From CAYRHJ01 sp964424105 (lineage in GTDB: Bacteria; Planctomycetota; Phycisphaerae; UBA1845), in the NCBI GenBank assembly GCA_964424105.1, contig CAYRHJ010000016.1, forward strand, positions 85,795 through 149,794: a stretch of 64,000 nucleotides of DNA, given 5' to 3'. Both the position numbers and the translations under genes were made by a program. The stretch's first letter is position 1. Every line of letters starts with the position of its first letter. Below the pieces are notes generated by a model. The model was given only the letters and a program-made list of their open reading frames with translations, had not been told where the DNA came from and made no database searches. This document shows positions 34,967 to 44,135 of this stretch, in pieces.

Positions 34967-35268
34967 ACTGCCACCATGCCCAACCGACGACTCCGTCAGG
35001 CGTGAAGTCGCACTTGTAACGCCGTCCTCCCAAATCCACAACCACTGACCGTGGCACCATTGACCAAGGTACACGACGATCGTACATTCGACGAGCGACG
35101 AGTCGGCCCCGGTCGTATCGCGAATTGCGCGAAACGCGGCGCCCGCGACGCGATAATGCGCCCGCGGCGCCCGCGATGCGACGGTGCGCCCGACCCGACT
35201 CCCATCATCCGTTCGCCGAATGGTGGACGGGAAACGACGGGATGGCCCGCGTCGCAGGTATTGGCTGC
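34967..35268. other. Divergent intergenic region
   Basis: This gap between the two divergent starts has no clear promoter. Open frames on both strands run through it, so the true starts of both neighbours are not fully certain. Confidence 0.4.
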
Positions 35269-36138
35269 ATGAAAGAGTTCAAGAGATTCTTCAAGCGCGG
35301 GTTGGCGGCGCTCGCCCCCACCCTTTTGACCTTGGCGCTGCTTGTTTGGGCCTATCGTTTTATCGATCAGAACATCGGCTCGTACATCACCGGACTCGTC
35401 GTCAAGATGTACGCTTGGGGAGGCCCCCCGCACGCGGGCCTGGGAATCGACAAAGAAGCGACCTTGACCTACGGCGATCCCATTGACGAATGGGATCCCA
35501 ACGTTTCAGGCCGGCGACTCACCGTTCAGTTCAAGGCGGTCACCAACCAGGCCCTCGGCTCTTCAGATGAAAAAATCAGACGTGAAGCTCAAAAGGCCGA
35601 ACGCGAGGCGCTTTGGGACGTCGCCACGCGCAAGTGGCGATTCTTCAACGCCATCGGTTTTGTCATCGCAATTGCTCTAATCTACTTTGTCGGCTATTTT
35701 CTTGCTAGTTTCGTGGGAAGTAAGACTTGGCCTTTCGTCGAATCGGTGCTGCTTCGCATGCCGATCATCAAGGCCATCTACCCGAACATCAAGCAAGTCA
35801 CGGATTTGCTGATTTCGGATCAGAAGCTGGAGTTTGCAGGCGTTGTGGCTGTTCAGTACCCCAGGAAAGGGATTTGGTCGATCGGACTGGTCACGGGAAA
35901 AGCCATGAGAGCGATGCGAGAAGCCGATTCGCGCGATCTCCTGACCGTGTTTGTGCCCAGCTCGCCGACCCCGTTTACAGGCTATACCATCACGGTCAGC
36001 CGGGAAGATATTATCGAACTCGATCTGAGCATCGATGAAGCGCTGCGATATACCGTCAGCGGAGGGGTTCTGACGCCCGGCGAGCACACCACAACTGTGC
36101 CACGGGAGCCGAATGTAAGTATGTTACCGAAGGCCTAA
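35269..36138 (+). CDS. DUF502 family membrane protein
   Basis: From ATG 35269 the protein has 289 residues: MKEFKRFFKRGLAALAPTLLTLALLVWAYRFID is the typical DUF502 start with a first membrane helix. A second helix follows at about 135-160 (FNAIGFVIAIALIYFVGYFLASFVG). The conserved DUF502 segment VLLRMPIIKAIYPNIKQVTDLL comes next, followed by a soluble part with VPSSPTPFTGYTITVSREDI. The loop between the helices, about 80 residues with charged KIRREAQKAEREALWD sequence, is longer than usual. Function is unknown. It is immediately upstream of hpf, ptsN and ptsH. Confidence 0.85.
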   Translation: MKEFKRFFKRGLAALAPTLLTLALLVWAYRFIDQNIGSYITGLVVKMYAWGGPPHAGLGIDKEATLTYGDPIDEWDPNVSGRRLTVQFKAVTNQALGSSDEKIRREAQKAEREALWDVATRKWRFFNAIGFVIAIALIYFVGYFLASFVGSKTWPFVESVLLRMPIIKAIYPNIKQVTDLLISDQKLEFAGVVAVQYPRKGIWSIGLVTGKAMRAMREADSRDLLTVFVPSSPTPFTGYTITVSREDIIELDLSIDEALRYTVSGGVLTPGEHTTTVPREPNVSMLPKA

Positions 36139-36192
36139 ACGTATGAATCAATTGGAATTTGCGGTCAACGCAATTTTTTGGGGAGGTCATCC

Positions 36193-36525
36193 GTGCAAAT
36201 TACCGTGACCGGACGACATGTTGAAGTACCGCAGGAAGTCAAGGACTACACCGTCAAGAAGGCTGAAAAACTCCTTCGCTTCTATGACAAAATTCAGGCC
36301 ATCGAGGTTCTGTGGGACCACGAGGGCGAACAGTTTTCCATCGAAATGATGGTCAACGCCGGTTCACGTAACACGTTCATCGGCCGTGAAATCGGCCCCG
36401 ACACCTCCACCCTCGTGGACGTCGTCGTGGACAAACTTGAACGGCAGATCACCAAGCACAAAGAGAAATCCCGTAACCGCCATCAGGGGAACCGCAAGCC
36501 CTCGGCGCTAGATGGACTTGAGTAG
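36193..36525 (+). CDS. hpf: Ribosome hibernation-promoting factor, short form
   Basis: The start is GTG 36193 with a GGGGAGG Shine-Dalgarno seven bases upstream; the frame also has an upstream TTG at 36178. The 110-aa protein shows the beta-alpha-beta-beta-beta-alpha HPF/RaiA fold (QITVTGRHVEVPQEVKDYTVKK, then ISVELMV-like FSIEMMVNAGSR and a last helix VDVVVDKLERQITKHKEKSR). It lacks the C-terminal dimerisation domain of long HPF. HPF binds 30S subunits and shuts down or stores ribosomes at stationary phase. The neighbour ptsN, 34 bp downstream, recalls the rpoN-hpf-ptsN cluster of proteobacteria. Confidence 0.9.
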   Translation: MQITVTGRHVEVPQEVKDYTVKKAEKLLRFYDKIQAIEVLWDHEGEQFSIEMMVNAGSRNTFIGREIGPDTSTLVDVVVDKLERQITKHKEKSRNRHQGNRKPSALDGLE

Positions 36526-36559
36526 ACTTGACAGGTCTGCGTGAGGATCGGAACAGATT

Positions 36560-37033
36560 ATGAATTTGAGCGATTTTGTTGTTTGCGATTCAATCATCCC
36601 CGATCTGAAGGCTACGGATCGGAACGGAGTGATCTACGAGTTGGTGAATGCGCTGGCTGATCATGGCACTTTTTCGCACGATAGCGTTGAAACCATTGCA
36701 AAAATTGCCATCAAACGCGAGAACGAGGGCAGTACCGGTTTCGGCAAGGGCGTCGCCGTCCCGCACGTGAAGTACGGAGAAATCAAGCACATGGCGGCCA
36801 CCATCGGCCGTTCCAGCACCGGGATCGACTTTTCCGCCCTCGATCGTGCGCCGGTCTACACCATCGTTCTGTTGGTCAGCCCGAAAGACGATCCCGACGC
36901 CCATTTGGCCGCCATGGAGCAGATCTTTCGCCATCTCCAACGTGAAAACTTCCGCCGCTTCCTGCGACAAGCGGATTCAAAAGAAGCGTTGATCGAACTC
37001 ATCAAAGAGGCCGACGAATTCGCAAGCGGGTGA
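36560..37033 (+). CDS. ptsN: PTS EIIA-Ntr-type protein
   Basis: The 157-aa protein is a PTS fructose/mannitol-type EIIA domain. The phosphorylated histidine lies in GFGKGVAVPHVKY near residue 70, preceded by AIKRENEGSTG, which is the PtsN signature. The end has the FRRFLRQADSKEALIELI helix. Fused IIB or IIC domains are absent, so a regulatory role rather than sugar uptake is likely. It sits between hpf and ptsH in a run of same-strand genes. Confidence 0.9.
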   Translation: MNLSDFVVCDSIIPDLKATDRNGVIYELVNALADHGTFSHDSVETIAKIAIKRENEGSTGFGKGVAVPHVKYGEIKHMAATIGRSSTGIDFSALDRAPVYTIVLLVSPKDDPDAHLAAMEQIFRHLQRENFRRFLRQADSKEALIELIKEADEFASG

Positions 37034-37105
37034 TCCCCGTGGCTTTCGTTTGCCTACTATCTGACTGAATTCGCTGGCGGATCTGGGTCAGGGACAAAAC
37101 CTATC

Positions 37106-37405
37106 ATGTCCGAACCGAACGCATCGGCCCAACAAAAAGCCACCATCCTGAATCGCGAGGGCTTTCATTCCCGACCCGTCATGAAATTCGTGGAATTGGC
37201 GCAGACGTTTGCCAGTCAAATTCGGGTTCGCAAGAATCACCCCAACTCGACAGACATCGATGGCAAGAGCGCCATGGAACTGATGTTGCTCGGCGCCACC
37301 GCGGGAACCCAGCTAATAATCACCGCGAATGGTCACGACGCCCAAGATGCGGTGGCGGCATTGGCCGATCTGATCAGCCGACGGTTCGGAACCGAAACTT
37401 TGTAA
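37106..37405 (+). CDS. ptsH: HPr-like phosphocarrier protein
   Basis: The 99-aa protein carries the HPr fold. The active-site histidine is in NREGFHSRPVMKFVELA (consensus GLHARPA), so Leu and Ala positions are replaced by Phe and Ser. The segment DIDGKSAMELMLLGA contains a serine at the place of the regulatory Ser46 of Gram-positive HPr, so HPr kinase control is possible, though no hprK is in the window. It receives phosphate from enzyme I (ptsI, 185 bp downstream) and can pass it to the PtsN-type EIIA upstream. Confidence 0.92.
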   Translation: MSEPNASAQQKATILNREGFHSRPVMKFVELAQTFASQIRVRKNHPNSTDIDGKSAMELMLLGATAGTQLIITANGHDAQDAVAALADLISRRFGTETL

Positions 37406-37429
37406 CGCCAATCACCATTTCCACGCCGG

Positions 37430-37458
37430 TTGTAAATGTCCACTTCATTTGCCATAAT
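37430..37458 (+). promoter_or_regulatory. Candidate promoter upstream of ptsI
   Basis: TTGTAA at 37430-37435 and CATAAT at 37453-37458 are 17 bp apart. A second TATAAT without a good -35 lies at 37494-37499. Both are inside the AT-rich 185-bp gap between ptsH and ptsI. Confidence 0.45.
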
Positions 37459-37493
37459 GTATTTGCCCGAATTAGTGCACTTGTCCCTATCCT

Positions 37494-37499
37494 TATAAT
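37494..37499 (+). promoter_or_regulatory. Candidate -10 element upstream of ptsI
   Basis: A perfect TATAAT lies 92 bp before the ptsI start codon; the -35 region is weak. Confidence 0.4.
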
Positions 37500-37590
37500 C
37501 CGTTACGATCGCGACCCTGCAAAAGCGCGATTGTCGTAGGTTTGGCCACGCGGCGTCACGGCTGGCATTTTCAGCGTAAGCAGAACATTC

Positions 37591-39330
37591 ATGCATATTT
37601 TGACGGGCATCGCAGTGTCGCCGGGCGTGGCCATCGCGCCCGTCGTCGTCCTTGACGCCGAAGATCTGCGAATTCCCGAACGAGTCATCGTCGCATCTAA
37701 AATAAAGCAAGAACTTGCAAAACTTGAAAACGCCATTAAACAGTCAATTGAAGATTTACAGCAACAAAGACAATCAGTTTGCGATCGACTTGGAACAGAC
37801 GCCGGCGACGTATTCAACTGGCATATTGGCGTGCTGAAGGATGTGCCCATTCGTCGCGACATCGTCAAATTGATCGAGCAACGAAAATATTCCGCCGCCT
37901 ACGCGACGAGCACGGTGATGCGTAACCAGCAACGGCGTTTCTTGCAAATGAGCGACCCGTTGTTGGCTGAACGAATCCGGGACGTTCAGGATATCGAACG
38001 AAGGCTCTTGCGAAATCTCCTGGGGGAAGCGGCTGAGGACCTTGCCCACCTGACGCAGGAAGTCATTCTGGTCTCCCACGACCTGACCACCTCGCAGACG
38101 GCTCGGCTGTCCGAAACGATGGTGGCCGGTGTGGCCTTGGACGTCGGCGGCCCCACTTCTCACACAGCCATTTTGTTGCGTTCCTGGGGGCGCCCCGCGG
38201 TCGTCGGTTTGACAAGCCTGTCGGGCTTGGTCAGTGGCGGCGATACCGTGATCGTCGACGGCGTGAACCACATGGTGATCGTCAACCCGGACAAGGCGAC
38301 ACTTTCGGAATATCGCAAACGTCAGGATGACTTCCGCAGGCTGACGGACCAACTGGTGAAGATTCGCGATCTCCCGTCCGTGACAAGGGATGAGGAGGCG
38401 GTTCACTTGCTGGCCAACATCGAGTACCCGCGGGAAGTCGAAGTGAGCATCGAAAAAGGAGCGGAAGGAATCGGGCTTTATCGCACGGAATTCCTGTTCC
38501 TGCGTGAAAACCAACCGGACGAGGAAGAGCAGTACGAGGCCTACCTGGAAGCGTTTCGCAGCGCCCGCGGTCGCCCGGTGACGGTTCGAACTTTTGACCT
38601 GGGCGCGGACAAGGTGACGCAGGGTCGATCGCTCGAACCGGAGCGGAATCCCATGCTCGGCAATCGGTCGCTGCGTTACAGCTTGCAGAACTTGGCCATG
38701 TTCAAGAATCAGCTCCGCGCCATCCTGCGGGCGGCGGTGCAGGGCAACGTGCGGCTTATGTTCCCCTTGGTAACGAGCCTGACGGAGCTGAGACAGGCCA
38801 AGATGACACTGCTGGATGCCATGGAGGATTTGGAGGAGGCCGGTCTGGATTTCAAGCGAGATATCGAAGTCGGCATGATGCTGGAAACGCCTGCGGCGGC
38901 CTGTCAATGCAAGGAATTCGCCCGGGAAGTGTCGTTCATCAGCATCGGCACCAATGACCTGATCCAGTATTTGTTGGCTGCTGACCGAGGAAACGAACGG
39001 GTCTCGCGGTACTATTCACCCAGTCATCCAGCCGTCATTCGTACGCTTCGCGACGTCATTCGCGCTTGTAAGAAGGCCCAGGTTGACGTTAGTCTATGCG
39101 GGGAGATGGCCGGCGAGCCGATATACACTCTGCTGCTGGTTGGAATGGGATTGCGTTCGCTATCGATGGCTCCGAACAACATTCCGGAAATCAAGAAGCT
39201 CGTTCGGACGTGTACGGTGGCCCGGGCGGAACGTGTGGCTCGGCGGGCCTTGACGCTGGAAACCGACGCGCAGGTCTCGTACTACCTGCGCTCTGAAACG
39301 AAGAAATTGTTGCCGGACGATCCCATATGA
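37591..39330 (+). CDS. ptsI: PTS enzyme I (phosphoenolpyruvate-protein phosphotransferase)
   Basis: The 579-aa cytoplasmic enzyme takes phosphate from PEP and passes it to HPr. The N-terminal domain ends with the swivelling phosphohistidine segment DVGGPTSHTAILLRSWG (His near residue 190). The PEP-binding barrel shows GAEGIGLYRTEFLFL, LMFPLVTSL, GMMLETPAAA and FISIGTNDLIQYLLAADRGN. The catalytic cysteine is in VSLCGEMAGEP near residue 505. Domain order and length are those of PtsI, without the GAF domain of PtsP. No membrane permease is encoded nearby, so the phosphorelay is probably regulatory. Confidence 0.97.
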   Translation: MHILTGIAVSPGVAIAPVVVLDAEDLRIPERVIVASKIKQELAKLENAIKQSIEDLQQQRQSVCDRLGTDAGDVFNWHIGVLKDVPIRRDIVKLIEQRKYSAAYATSTVMRNQQRRFLQMSDPLLAERIRDVQDIERRLLRNLLGEAAEDLAHLTQEVILVSHDLTTSQTARLSETMVAGVALDVGGPTSHTAILLRSWGRPAVVGLTSLSGLVSGGDTVIVDGVNHMVIVNPDKATLSEYRKRQDDFRRLTDQLVKIRDLPSVTRDEEAVHLLANIEYPREVEVSIEKGAEGIGLYRTEFLFLRENQPDEEEQYEAYLEAFRSARGRPVTVRTFDLGADKVTQGRSLEPERNPMLGNRSLRYSLQNLAMFKNQLRAILRAAVQGNVRLMFPLVTSLTELRQAKMTLLDAMEDLEEAGLDFKRDIEVGMMLETPAAACQCKEFAREVSFISIGTNDLIQYLLAADRGNERVSRYYSPSHPAVIRTLRDVIRACKKAQVDVSLCGEMAGEPIYTLLLVGMGLRSLSMAPNNIPEIKKLVRTCTVARAERVARRALTLETDAQVSYYLRSETKKLLPDDPI

Positions 39331-39367
39331 GCCGTTGGGTTCAGGGGTCGAAAGGCGGAAACAGGAC

Positions 39368-40105
39368 ATGTCGAATCCGGAATCGGCGACCCATCGCCGG
39401 ATTCTCGATTCGGATGAGTGGTGCAACCTGCAAACGTTCCTCGCGGAACAAGTCGGCGTGGACCGCCCGACGGCCATCGACTTTGCCGTGGACGGTGACT
39501 TGCGTTTTCTTTCTCATCAGGAAATGCTGACGCTTTGGGCTAGGGCCTGTATTCGCGCCAAGCTGCCCGTGCGGCGCACGGAAGGATTCAACCCCAGACC
39601 CAAGCTCTCGCTGCCCCTCCCTCGCCCGGTGGGGGTCGCATCGCAATGCGAGCGCCTGGTGCTCACATTGAATGAGCCGATGACAGCGCAATCGCTCAGG
39701 GAGGCTTTGTCCCCGGTCTTGCCGCCGGGTATCGACATCCTGCACCTGGCCGACGCCCAACCCGACGAATGTTTGCCGCAGCGCGTCACTTACACCGTCA
39801 CCATCAAACCACATGAAAGGCAAGTGGCGGCTGATCAGGCCAGAAGATGTCTCGAATGCAATCCCGTTTGGCACGAACGCTACGTTCACAAGGAATCGAG
39901 AAACAAGATGATTGATTTGCGGCCTTACATCGACAGCATCGACGTACAGCCGACACAAGTCCTGTTCTCGTTGTGGGTGACCGCGGGCGGGACGGCCAAG
40001 CCCGTGGAAATATGCCGCGAGTTGGGACTCGACGAGACCATCGAAGCACGTCTGTTATGCCGCCGGGAAATTCAATGGCAATCGAAACGGTCAACCAACC
40101 CGTGA
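39368..40105 (+). CDS. TIGR03936 family (radical SAM-linked, DUF2344) protein
   Basis: From ATG 39368 the protein has 245 residues. The motif DLRFLSHQEMLTLWARACIRAKLPVRRTEGFNPRPKLSL is the DUF2344/TIGR03936 hallmark (FLSH, EGFNP.PK). Members are encoded next to, or fused to, radical SAM proteins and often lie upstream of the RNase E/G gene, exactly as here. No radical SAM gene is in the window. The start follows ptsI after 37 bp. The 3' end overlaps the RNase E/G start by about 30 bp, a sign of translational coupling. Confidence 0.85.
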   Translation: MSNPESATHRRILDSDEWCNLQTFLAEQVGVDRPTAIDFAVDGDLRFLSHQEMLTLWARACIRAKLPVRRTEGFNPRPKLSLPLPRPVGVASQCERLVLTLNEPMTAQSLREALSPVLPPGIDILHLADAQPDECLPQRVTYTVTIKPHERQVAADQARRCLECNPVWHERYVHKESRNKMIDLRPYIDSIDVQPTQVLFSLWVTAGGTAKPVEICRELGLDETIEARLLCRREIQWQSKRSTNP

Positions 40106-42072
40106 GCCGAGAGCAAGAGAAAAAACAACCGTCGGATTTGACGGCCACTCGAAAGATCAAGCGCCGACGCGGGCGGCGAACCAGTGAATCCGCCAGAAGT
40201 GAAGCCCCACCGAGTGATTCTCGCGAGCGAAGCGCGTCGACGCCACCTTCCACCGCGGATTCCACAGCTTCCAAAACGAGTTCTCGAAGGGGCAGTCGCC
40301 CGTCGCGAAGGTCGATGAAACCGGCTCCGTCGTCGACGGAAACGCCGTCGCCGCGAACACCCTTGCCGCGAACGGGAGACGCGCCATCGACTTCGATCGA
40401 CAAGCCGAGTGCGCCGGCAGCTTCGAGCGTGATTCCACCGCGGGGGGACACGACGACGCACGAACCGGATGCGCGATACCAACCCATCCCCGCGTCGCGT
40501 GGTGCTCTGAAATTGCCCGCGGCTGGACGGGGACGCGTCATGTTGATCAATGCCGCGTCGGACGACGAGTGTCGCGTCGCGGTCATATCCGAAAATCGCC
40601 TGGAGGAATTGTTCCTGGAGCGGAGCAGCGCCGTTTCGCACGTCGGAAACATTTACAAGGGTGTTATCACCAACGTCGAGCCAAGCATTCAGGCTGCCTT
40701 CGTAAACTTCGGCCTGCCCAAACACGGATTCCTGCACATCTCCGACGTTCAGCCGCAGTATTTTGGCGGTCGAGGCGGTGAGTCCGAAGGGGTGGGCATG
40801 AAAGTGCCCCGTCGAAATCGCCCGCCTATTCAGGAATGTTTTCGCCGTGGGCAGGAAGTGATGGTGCAGATTACCAAGGAGGGCGTGGGCACCAAAGGCC
40901 CCACCTTGACCACCTACCTGTCGATCCCCGGTCGATACCTGGTGATGATGCCGGGCATGAGTCGCCTGGGAGTGTCTCGAAAAATCGAGGAAGATGAACA
41001 GCGGCAGCAAATGCGCGGCGTTTTGAATCAATTGAAACTGCCCAAGGACATGGGGTTCATCCTGCGGACCGCGGGCATGGATCGCACCAAGCGAGACTTG
41101 CAACGCGATTTGAATTATCTCCAACGGCTATGGAAGACGGTCGTGCATCAGGTTCGGCAGACCAAAGCCCCCGCGGAGCTTTACAAAGAATCCGACCTGG
41201 TGACGCGGACCATCCGCGACCTGTTCAGCAGCGAATTCGACAAGATCATCGTCGATAATGAAACCACGGCGGAACACGTCCGCACGTTCCTGCGCATCGC
41301 CATGCCCCGAACACCCGACAAGATCGTCGAAGTGTACGAAGGTCGTGAACCGATCTTTCATCACTACAACGTCGAACACCAGATCGAAGCCATTCACTCC
41401 CGCAAGGTGGAATTGCCCTCCGGCGGCTCGATCGTGATCGATTCCACCGAAGCCATGGTGGCCATCGACGTCAACAGTGGAAAATTCCGACGCGTCACCG
41501 CGGAAGAGGAAATGGCCTACCAGACGAATCTGGAAGCGGCAAAGGAAATCGCCAAGCAACTCCGTTTACGCGATCTCGGCGGCCTGATCGTGTGCGATTT
41601 CATTGATATGCGTATGGATCGGCACAAACGCATTATTGAACGAACCTTGCGCGACGAGCTGAAGAAGCACAAAGAGCGGGCACAAATCCTGCGTATGAGC
41701 AAGTTCGGGCTGATCGAGATGACGCGGCAGCGGCAAGGCCCGCCGCTCGATCGCGGCGTCTATACGGACTGTCCGCACTGCAAAGGGAGCGGACTGGTCA
41801 AGAATCGCGAATCGATGACCTTGCACGTGATGCGAATCATTCAAACCATGATTCACCGCGCGGACGTGAGCAAACTCATGGTGACCGTTTCGCAGGAAGT
41901 AGCCATCGAGCTGTTGAACAAAAAGCGGTCGGCCTTGCACCATTTGGAAACCGAGTCCGGCAAGATCATTTTGATTCGCAGCGATCCAGCCTATATCTGG
42001 GACCAACAGGATTACAAAGTTGAGGATCCGCGAGGCCGAATCACTCGCTTGAATGTCGACGCGGTTCAATAG
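40075..42072 (+). CDS. Ribonuclease E/G family endoribonuclease
   Basis: The 665-aa protein (ATG 40075; 40057 is an alternative) cleaves AU-rich single-stranded RNA in mRNA decay and rRNA maturation. Residues about 1-145 are a basic, Ser/Pro-rich, probably disordered region with KIKRRRGRRTSES. The S1 domain begins HVGNIYKGVITNVEPSIQAA and is interrupted by a longer Gly/Arg-rich insertion. Catalytic aspartates appear in VAIDVNSG and VCDFIDM, and the Zn-link cysteines in CPHCKGSG. It is closer to RNase G in size but has an N-terminal extension instead of the C-terminal scaffold of RNase E. It overlaps the TIGR03936 gene. Confidence 0.93.
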   Translation: MAIETVNQPVSREQEKKQPSDLTATRKIKRRRGRRTSESARSEAPPSDSRERSASTPPSTADSTASKTSSRRGSRPSRRSMKPAPSSTETPSPRTPLPRTGDAPSTSIDKPSAPAASSVIPPRGDTTTHEPDARYQPIPASRGALKLPAAGRGRVMLINAASDDECRVAVISENRLEELFLERSSAVSHVGNIYKGVITNVEPSIQAAFVNFGLPKHGFLHISDVQPQYFGGRGGESEGVGMKVPRRNRPPIQECFRRGQEVMVQITKEGVGTKGPTLTTYLSIPGRYLVMMPGMSRLGVSRKIEEDEQRQQMRGVLNQLKLPKDMGFILRTAGMDRTKRDLQRDLNYLQRLWKTVVHQVRQTKAPAELYKESDLVTRTIRDLFSSEFDKIIVDNETTAEHVRTFLRIAMPRTPDKIVEVYEGREPIFHHYNVEHQIEAIHSRKVELPSGGSIVIDSTEAMVAIDVNSGKFRRVTAEEEMAYQTNLEAAKEIAKQLRLRDLGGLIVCDFIDMRMDRHKRIIERTLRDELKKHKERAQILRMSKFGLIEMTRQRQGPPLDRGVYTDCPHCKGSGLVKNRESMTLHVMRIIQTMIHRADVSKLMVTVSQEVAIELLNKKRSALHHLETESGKIILIRSDPAYIWDQQDYKVEDPRGRITRLNVDAVQ

Positions 42073-42680
42073 GGTCCGTGAAAGTTCAGGCGGGTGGAAT
42101 TTCACCCCGCAAGGGGCGACGGAACGATCCCGCCTATCGTGTCCCGCACGCCCGCCTGCGCGCTGGATTCCGGCTTGCGGCGGAACCCGTGGGATGGAGA
42201 CTGCAAAAATAAATCAAGCCCCGGCAGGGGCGCGGGAGTGTAGCCACGGGTGCAGCCGCCGCAGGAGGCGGAACCCGTGGAATGGAGACTGCGAAAATGG
42301 ATCAAGCCCCGGCAGGGGCGGCGGAATGGCTCCGCCTAACGTGTCATGCACCCCGTCCAATAAAACCGAAACCCGAACAAGATGACGAACGGTCGATCGC
42401 CCGGTAGAATGCACGCCCGCCGTGGTCCGAGGCGTGATCGGACCGGCGATGCGAGTGGCACGATTTGCGGGGGATGAATTAGAAACAGCAGATTTCAGCC
42501 GATAGCTATCAATCGGAGCCGTTTCGACCAGACGGGCAATCCAAGTGGTTTGGCGTTTCTCGCACCGTGGCCAGACGTTTGAGCGCTCGTTGCATCGACG
42601 GCCTTCGATTCATTCGTTTCAACCGGAAACGCGCAGGTTCATCGGAGTTGAAATCCTTGCATCCGGAATTAGGCGTACCC
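42073..42680. other. 608-bp intergenic region with repeats
   Basis: The first 280 bp are the imperfect tandem repeats described separately. The second half has no clear feature; the open frame upstream of 42681 may be non-coding. Confidence 0.5.
42105..42350. repeat. Cluster of palindromic 88-bp-period repeats
   Basis: CGGAACCCGTGG and the following GGAGACTGC and GCCCCGGCAGGGGCG blocks occur at 42181-42232 and 42269-42320. CCACGGGT at 42244 pairs with ACCCGTGG at 42273. A third, related block is CCCCGCAAGGGGCG at 42105, followed like that at 42304 by CCGCCTA and CGTGTC. Hairpins dominate. Confidence 0.75.
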
Positions 42681-44135
42681 ATGGTCGAACCTACCGCCGC
42701 GCATGCACATCATCGATTGACGGGCCTATCCAAACTTGCCATCGGCGGGGCGGGGCTGATTCTGCTGCTGTTGATCTATCAAGCTTATTTCGGAAACGAC
42801 GGCAGTCATGGCGCCGGCGGCCACGGTCGGATCCCGCCGCTGGCGGCTTGTATTCCGTTCACCGCGTTGTTGCTATGCATTGCCATTTTGCCGCTGGTGC
42901 CCGCGACGGCCCATTGGTGGGAACACAATCTGAATCGCCTGGTGGTGTCGCTTTCGCTGGCGGGCATCACCCTGCTCTATTACGCGATCGCGGATGGATT
43001 GGCCACGGTTACCACGGTGATGGAGCACGCGGTGCTTCATGAATACATTCCATTCATCGTGTTGCTGTTTTCGCTGTACGTGATCAGTGGAGGGATTTGC
43101 TTCCGCGGCGACATTCCCGCCCATCCCGGCACCAACACCGTGTTTCTCGGCATCGGAGCCGCCCTGGCCAGCTTTATCGGCACGACCGGCGCCAGCATGC
43201 TCCTCATTCGACCGCTGCTACAGACCAACAGCGAACGAAAGCACGTCAAACACACGGTGATTTTCTTCATTTTCCTGGTCAGCAACATCGGCGGGCTGCT
43301 GCTGCCCATCGGCGACCCACCGTTGTTTCTGGGATACTTGCGAGGCGTTCCGTTTTTGTGGACGCTGAATTTGTTCGTCCCTTGGTTGGTGACGACCGCC
43401 GTTGTTTTGAGCATCTACTTCGTCGTAGACCATTTCGCCTATCGGCACGAAACCGCGAAAGACATCACCGAAGACGAAACCCATCGCGAGCCGCTGTCAC
43501 TGACCGGCACGGTCAACTTTGTCTATCTGTTGGGAGTGGTGCTGGCTGTTGCCTGGCTGGATTCGTCCAAGGACTTCTTCGGCCTGTTCAAGCCCTTCCC
43601 ATTCATGCGCGAACTGGTCATGCTGGCCTTCGTAGCCCTGTCGCTCCGCACGACTCCCGCCGGCGTGCGGGAAGCGAACCGCTTCAATTACCACGCCATC
43701 CTGGAAGTCGCAGCCTTGTTCATCGGCATCTTCATCTGCATGCAGGTGCCCATCGCCATCCTGCACGAGAAAGGCGCAGACCTGGGTTTGCGGGAACCGT
43801 GGCATTTCTTCTGGGCCACGGGAATACTTTCGAGCTTTCTCGATAATGCGCCCACCTACGTGGTCTTCTTCGAGACAGCCAAGGTATTGCCCGCCGGCGG
43901 TGCCGAGATGGTGACCCTGTCCGACGGCGCCATAGCAACGTCCCTCCTGGTTGCGATCAGCCTGGGCTCCGTGTTCATGGGCGCCATGACCTACATCGGC
44001 AACGGACCGAATTTCATGGTCAAAAGCATCGCCGAACAATCCGGGATTCGCATGCCCAGCTTTTTCGGATTCATGCTCTGGAGCGTCGGCATCTTGGTCC
44101 CACTTTTTGTGGGTGTCTCGTTGATATTCCTTTAA
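42681..44135 (+). CDS. NhaD/CitMHS-like sodium:proton antiporter
   Basis: From ATG 42681 the protein has 484 residues and about twelve membrane segments. VSNIGGLLLPIGDPPLFLGYLRGVPF is the family hallmark of ion-transporter-superfamily NhaD-like proteins, and SSFLDNAPTYVVFFETAK near residue 395 contains the second-repeat motif (LDNAPT). FIGTTGASMLLIRPLL is the first-repeat counterpart. Function as Na+/H+ exchange is inferred from the family. The frame extends to 42567, but the extra 38 residues are charged and unlike the family. It is transcribed alone. Confidence 0.85.
   Translation: MVEPTAAHAHHRLTGLSKLAIGGAGLILLLLIYQAYFGNDGSHGAGGHGRIPPLAACIPFTALLLCIAILPLVPATAHWWEHNLNRLVVSLSLAGITLLYYAIADGLATVTTVMEHAVLHEYIPFIVLLFSLYVISGGICFRGDIPAHPGTNTVFLGIGAALASFIGTTGASMLLIRPLLQTNSERKHVKHTVIFFIFLVSNIGGLLLPIGDPPLFLGYLRGVPFLWTLNLFVPWLVTTAVVLSIYFVVDHFAYRHETAKDITEDETHREPLSLTGTVNFVYLLGVVLAVAWLDSSKDFFGLFKPFPFMRELVMLAFVALSLRTTPAGVREANRFNYHAILEVAALFIGIFICMQVPIAILHEKGADLGLREPWHFFWATGILSSFLDNAPTYVVFFETAKVLPAGGAEMVTLSDGAIATSLLVAISLGSVFMGAMTYIGNGPNFMVKSIAEQSGIRMPSFFGFMLWSVGILVPLFVGVSLIFL

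Noticed and set aside
42181..42320. CRISPR-like spaced repeats
   Set aside because: There are only two full copies with an 88-bp period and the intervening DNA is itself palindromic and similar. No cas gene is near.
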